64,000 bases of DNA from Lenzites betulinus (taxonomy: Eukaryota; Basidiomycota; Agaricomycetes; Polyporales; Polyporaceae): NCBI GenBank assembly GCA_022264855.1, contig JABYQU010000035.1:310001-374000 (forward strand). Reading direction: 5' to 3'. The position numbers and the translations under genes were made by a program. Positions 59,726 through 64,000 of the stretch are shown piece after piece. The notes beneath the pieces were generated by a model. It saw only the letters and a program-made list of their open reading frames with translations. It was not told the DNA's origin and did no database searches. Numbering within the stretch: the first letter of the stretch is position 1; each line of letters opens with the position of its first letter.

Positions 59726-62700
59726 ATCGTCTCACAATGTTTCGTTTTGTCCTATCGACGACTCATCGATGCATTGTGCTATTCACCACCATGTTGTTGT
59801 GCCGTGGACGTGAATATAGCTCTGGATGCCATGTATATGGTTATCGAAGCCGGCGAAGTCCGCGCGGTGCCTCGGCGGATTACCCGGGCGCATATGGATA
59901 GTATGTTCCAGTACCGGTTAGCGACAGATGCACGCAGTGGGTCGTATAACGCTGAGGCTGGCGATCTAGTTGTTGCGGCCTCGTTATCTGTTGTCTTAGC
60001 ATTGTATGGACATTGGCGAATTGGCCAAGTCAGAGGAATCGCTGCATTGCACCGAGTAAGTGTCGGGTTTCGTGAGAAGCATGTCGAGGTCTTACAGAAA
60101 TTGCATACTCATGTATGCAGTTCTGTATGCTCTACATTCAAATATGTCTTCCACATTCTGGGAAATCCCCGGCCAACCTGCGACCCTGGAAGACATCGTA
60201 CCGTTTTCCCAGACAGTGTTGAAGCTCCTGCTGTTGTATCTTCGCAGCCGTCTCCGGCGTTAACGTTCAATTGCAGCGGGCCTATGACGTCAGTTCCCCC
60301 TGCACCTGAAGAGGACACCGCCAACTTCGACTATCTAGAAATAGCAAATATGGAATTACGGCGAGCTATTATCTCTGAATGGCAGCAAACGATGAGCACC
60401 GCAGCACTAACAACAGTCGTGTGCGCCGTGTGCGCTCGGGACACGAATATTTCGAGTATTGTGTTTGTTAAACCGAGGAAAGTCGATTTCGCCCTTCTTT
60501 GTAATCCACTGTTGCCAGACAATCTCCAGCCCTCGTCATATAATCGTGTGGCATATGGCGGTGCTATATTGCACCCTAAAGGTCTCACCAACATCGACGG
60601 CTTGGGGGACTTGCGTATATGTAAAGAATGTCGATCTGATCTCGCGCGTCCGCGCATGCCCCGTTTTGCGTTAGCCAATTGGCTCTACTATGGATTGGAG
60701 AAGCTTCCTAACAGTGTGAGTGATGCTTTTCGCCGAGCAACACCTGTGGAGAGGATATTAGTTTCTCGTGCTAGGGCAAGCAAGATATCTTATAAATTTA
60801 GCGAGCTCCCCGGACATGTTATGTACAAGAAGCCGGCAGTCACTTCGCAGCGTTGTGTGAAGGGTAATATCGCCATCCATCCGCAGGATACAACTTCTTT
60901 TAATGAAGTTTTGCCCCCGTCTGCGGAATCAATCAGGGATACCGTGTGTGCTGTGTTTGTAGGACAAACTAAACCTGACTTGCAGACGATCAGACAGCTC
61001 ACGCCGATACTTGTAAGAAAGTCTCGAGTCAGAATTATGATCGAGTTTCTTGTGGCGCATAATCCGCACTACCGTGTCGGTGAGACTTTCAAGGGGTTTA
61101 GCAAGAGCAATCTGGACAACCTCTTTGGTCCAGGAACTCAAGGTGTTGATGAGGACGTGCTTTGCTCAATGGAAATTGGTCATATCGGTCGCAGCGACGG
61201 CGTTGAAGGTGCTACTAGCAGTTATATCCCGGGTCAAGAGGACGGTCCTGCTAAAGATGAAGAGGGGGTGCTGATGGAGAACGTCGGATACACGGATAAT
61301 GACGATACGCCAGTGAACTATAGACGCATGACTATGGTGGCGCTCGCGCATTGTTTGGCCGACGGACGGTTCCTGAAGGTCCAAGCAGGTTCTAAACTTA
61401 TACCCGATTTTCGCAATCCGAACTTGCTGTCATGGCTGTTCCCTCATCTTGATCCTTGGGGCATCGGAGGATTCCACAAGCACGAGCGGTTTACGCCGCT
61501 AACTATGGCTCAGCAGTTGAAGTATTTACTATCGGTGCACGACTCACCGTTCAGAAAGGACCCAGATTTCGCCTTCGTATATTATAATATCCTGCAGAAG
61601 AAAGCGGTTTATGATTCTGTCACGTTTCGTGTTTCTGGTCACGAACGTGAAAGCGTCGTTCAACAACTATTGAAAGTCGACGTGGTCGTGCTGAATAGGT
61701 TGATCGCGGCATTCAAGGAGAACCCACATTATAAGTGTAAGAACGCGGAAGAGAGTTCCATATTGAAGCTGCTTCTTAAAGTGAATGCCGTCTCGCATGA
61801 TTTGCCTGGGTCTAATGGGTACAAGATCGCCCTGAGAAATCAAATTCGGGGATTAATAAATGACGAAGGTACACCGACGTTGTTTATCACGCTCAATCCG
61901 TCCGATAGGGATCACCCTCTGGTGCGATTGTATGCTGGGGACGAAATCGTGTTAGAAGATGCCATGCAAGGGGAGGAACTCAGTCGATGGAAGCGCACTA
62001 TATATGCGGCAGAAAATCCTGCAGCGTGCGCGAAGTTCTTTGATACAATGATGACTAACTTCATTAGTACCGTTTTGCGGTATGGGAGATCTGGAAGAGG
62101 ACTGTTTGGTAAGTGTAAAGCATATTATGGCACGGTAGAAGCGCAAGGCAGAGGTACATTACATTGTCATATGCTGATTTGGTTGGAAGGACATCCGTCG
62201 CCTCAGGCTCTTCGTGATAAGATGGGGGGATCAGAGTCGTTTAAGCAGAACATGTTTCAGTGGTTAGAGTCAATTATAAAGTGTGAGCTTCCCAGCACAG
62301 CAAACGTCGTGGTAGAAGAGAAAGGGCACCCACTGGAGAAACCGCACCGCGCAGACGAAACCGGCAATCTTCATCCCGGCGCCATTCCCGCTCCGATGAT
62401 TTCTGCGTACGAAAGAGAAGAGGACTTTGAAGCTGCATTTGAGAATTTTGTGACGGAGCTAGTGAAAGAGTTTAACTGGCATGAGCATCAATCAACGTGC
62501 TTTAAGTATGTACCTAATGGTTTACTACCAGCGGATATGGCTCAACGCGACGCCCTTTGTCGGATGCGGATCGATGGCTCCACAGTGCCGAAAACATTTA
62601 TTGATGAGGAGAGTGGAGGGATTGTTCTGCGTCGGCTACATCCTCGAATAGCTAATTACAATGATTTGGTGATTTTCTTGATAAAATCAAACATGGAAAT

Positions 62701-64000
62701 CAAGTTCATTGGGTCGGGAGAGGCAGCAAAAGCTCTTCTTTACTATATTACCGATTACATCACAAAACCGTCGCTGCCGATGCATGTTGGACTAGGTGCG
62801 TTATCGTATGCGATACAGCGTACAAACGAAAAGTTCCCTCACCTGCTCGCGAGCAGCGGAGATTCGAGCGGAGCACCTGCGACGGCAGGAGCGTTGACTA
62901 TGACCGTTAACCGCATGCTTTCTCGTCAGGAGATATCGCATCAGCAGGTTATGAGTTATCTTGTAGGCGGCGGAGATGTGTATAGTAGTCATACCTTCAA
63001 GGTCTTACACTGGTCGACGTTCGATCGCTTGTTCCGGAAATCATTCAGTGAAGAGTGTCGAACCACGTCGACTAGTGAAGAACATACGGAGCCTGAAGAA
63101 GCTGTCATCGATAGCGTTAATGCTGAGGAACTGCTGAGAGATGTTGACGAATCACATGACAGTGCTTTGACGTTGGACGAATGTACGCTGACAGGTGGTG
63201 ACGATACATCCAGTGTCGGCATTGCAGAAGAGGATGGAGAGTCATTTGTGTTGAAGATGGACTCGGGAAGTATATCTGCGATGAGTCAGAGTCAAGACTA
63301 CGTTTACAGGTGTGTGGATGAGGATTTTGAGTCAATGTCGCTTTATGAATTTGTGGGTAGTGTACGCAAAATGACGCGGACAAGTGAACAGAAGAGGAAA
63401 CAGAGACGTCAAGGAAAGACAACAGATAGTCTGCAGACTAGACTCACAGAAGATAACGACGAGGACGTCGAAGATGACGCTGAGGATTTGGAAGCAGATG
63501 TCCACACAACAGGTGGCCGCAAAGCGTCTGCTCGAGGTCTGTTTTCTTCGCGCGAACATACACAATTTGAAACCCACCTTCTACGACGGCGCTCAATATG
63601 GCAAGTTCCGGTGATTCTCGGCGAGCGAATTCCACGCTCAGACCGTGAAGATGAGGAGCGTGAAGCATGGGCCCGAATGATGCTGATTTTATTTGTTCCT
63701 TGGCGCGTCCCGACAGATTTGCGCCATCAGCACGAGCCTTGGACGGAGGCTTTTCAGAGACATTGCCACAAGATTTCGAAAAAACACGTACAGGTGATAG
63801 CGAATATGAATGTCCTTTCCGAGTGTCGTGATGTAAGGGACGCATTTCGTGATCTGCGCCGAGCAGAAGCCATGGCGTTACTAAAGGCCGGAATTCCAGC
63901 GGATACCGTCGGTCGACATACAGGCGACGATGTTGACACCGTGCATGGGGAATTTGAACTGTTTGACAAACCTGGGCTGTATGATGCATATGAGACAGTG
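59726..64000 (+). mobile_element. Helitron transposon, 5' part (continues beyond window)
   Basis: Rolling-circle transposon identified by its Rep protein. The frame is open from 59726 to the window end. The left terminus (TC...) and the right hairpin/CTRR terminus were not located; the right one must lie outside. Confidence 0.75.
59831..64000 (+). CDS. Helitron Rep/helicase protein (N-terminal 1,390 codons; DUF6570 and Helitron_like_N)
   Basis: Open without a stop to the window end; the first ATG in the frame is at 59831 and an upstream exon is possible. The DUF6570 part starts VVCAVCARDTN and includes GDLRICKECRSDLARPRMP and FALANWLYYGLEKLP. The Rep part includes LLSWLFPHLDPWGIGGF and the phosphate-handling TLFITLNPSDRDHPLV. 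The HUH-type motif is GRGTLHCHMLIWLEG (near 62150), and the putative nucleophile tyrosines sit in LLYYITDYITKP (near 62740). Acidic low-complexity sequence follows (63060-63260, 63440-63510). The C-terminal PIF1-like helicase is expected downstream of the window. GC content is visibly lower than in host genes. The uninterrupted frame of more than 4 kb suggests a recent insertion. Confidence 0.88.
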   Translation, partial: MYMVIEAGEVRAVPRRITRAHMDSMFQYRLATDARSGSYNAEAGDLVVAASLSVVLALYGHWRIGQVRGIAALHRVSVGFREKHVEVLQKLHTHVCSSVCSTFKYVFHILGNPRPTCDPGRHRTVFPDSVEAPAVVSSQPSPALTFNCSGPMTSVPPAPEEDTANFDYLEIANMELRRAIISEWQQTMSTAALTTVVCAVCARDTNISSIVFVKPRKVDFALLCNPLLPDNLQPSSYNRVAYGGAILHPKGLTNIDGLGDLRICKECRSDLARPRMPRFALANWLYYGLEKLPNSVSDAFRRATPVERILVSRARASKISYKFSELPGHVMYKKPAVTSQRCVKGNIAIHPQDTTSFNEVLPPSAESIRDTVCAVFVGQTKPDLQTIRQLTPILVRKSRVRIMIEFLVAHNPHYRVGETFKGFSKSNLDNLFGPGTQGVDEDVLCSMEIGHIGRSDGVEGATSSYIPGQEDGPAKDEEGVLMENVGYTDNDDTPVNYRRMTMVALAHCLADGRFLKVQAGSKLIPDFRNPNLLSWLFPHLDPWGIGGFHKHERFTPLTMAQQLKYLLSVHDSPFRKDPDFAFVYYNILQKKAVYDSVTFRVSGHERESVVQQLLKVDVVVLNRLIAAFKENPHYKCKNAEESSILKLLLKVNAVSHDLPGSNGYKIALRNQIRGLINDEGTPTLFITLNPSDRDHPLVRLYAGDEIVLEDAMQGEELSRWKRTIYAAENPAACAKFFDTMMTNFISTVLRYGRSGRGLFGKCKAYYGTVEAQGRGTLHCHMLIWLEGHPSPQALRDKMGGSESFKQNMFQWLESIIKCELPSTANVVVEEKGHPLEKPHRADETGNLHPGAIPAPMISAYEREEDFEAAFENFVTELVKEFNWHEHQSTCFKYVPNGLLPADMAQRDALCRMRIDGSTVPKTFIDEESGGIVLRRLHPRIANYNDLVIFLIKSNMEIKFIGSGEAAKALLYYITDYITKPSLPMHVGLGALSYAIQRTNEKFPHLLASSGDSSGAPATAGALTMTVNRMLSRQEISHQQVMSYLVGGGDVYSSHTFKVLHWSTFDRLFRKSFSEECRTTSTSEEHTEPEEAVIDSVNAEELLRDVDESHDSALTLDECTLTGGDDTSSVGIAEEDGESFVLKMDSGSISAMSQSQDYVYRCVDEDFESMSLYEFVGSVRKMTRTSEQKRKQRRQGKTTDSLQTRLTEDNDEDVEDDAEDLEADVHTTGGRKASARGLFSSREHTQFETHLLRRRSIWQVPVILGERIPRSDREDEEREAWARMMLILFVPWRVPTDLRHQHEPWTEAFQRHCHKISKKHVQVIANMNVLSECRDVRDAFRDLRRAEAMALLKAGIPADTVGRHTGDDVDTVHGEFELFDKPGLYDAYETV

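Overview
The window is nuclear DNA of a filamentous basidiomycete, most likely a wood-decay Agaricomycete (Polyporales-like). This is inferred from GC-rich, intron-dense genes with 45-65 nt GT-AG introns, fungal microsomal P450s in tandem, several basidiomycete-style uncharacterised proteins, and a KDZ-family transposon with CxC5/CxC6 cysteine clusters. No rRNA, tRNA, CRISPR or prokaryotic feature was seen. Gene models were built by hand by joining exons at GT-AG boundaries that keep the frame; splice coordinates may be off by a base or two.

Layout. (1) 1-10.8 kb is an oxidative-enzyme block: a partial FAD-linked oxidase, two tandem paralogous cytochrome P450s and a short-chain dehydrogenase. 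It could be the edge of a metabolite cluster, but no core synthase is visible. (2) 11.5-48 kb is mostly housekeeping: Mpo1-like dioxygenase, SEC22 SNARE, an uncharacterised low-complexity protein, RAT1/XRN2 exonuclease, eIF2B delta, MTFP1-like mitochondrial protein, an FHA-forkhead factor (FHL1-like), a proline-rich unknown, KCS1 inositol-hexakisphosphate kinase, QCR9 of complex III (61 aa in four exons), a multi-pass membrane protein with tandemly duplicated exons, mitochondrial uS11, an ABHD4/5-type hydrolase, an unknown protein rich in SUMO-acceptor-like motifs, and a monocarboxylate-type MFS transporter. RAT1/eIF2B delta and MTFP1/FHL1 are divergent pairs sharing short promoters.

(3) About 49.65-56.92 kb is a roughly 7.3 kb DNA transposon bounded by imperfect inverted repeats of about 100 bp. 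It carries an apparently intact 635-residue CxC5-CxC6-KDZ transposase on the minus strand. It also carries two plus-strand accessory genes that share a Cys/His cluster. The second accessory protein strings three or four ubiquitin-interacting motifs to three SUMO-interacting motifs, which is the most unusual content of the window. (4) 57.4-58.95 kb is LYS12 (homoisocitrate dehydrogenase, lysine biosynthesis). (5) From about 59.7 kb to the end runs an uninterrupted Helitron Rep reading frame with DUF6570 and Helitron_like_N regions; its helicase lies beyond the window. LYS12 is therefore sandwiched between two different, apparently undecayed transposons.
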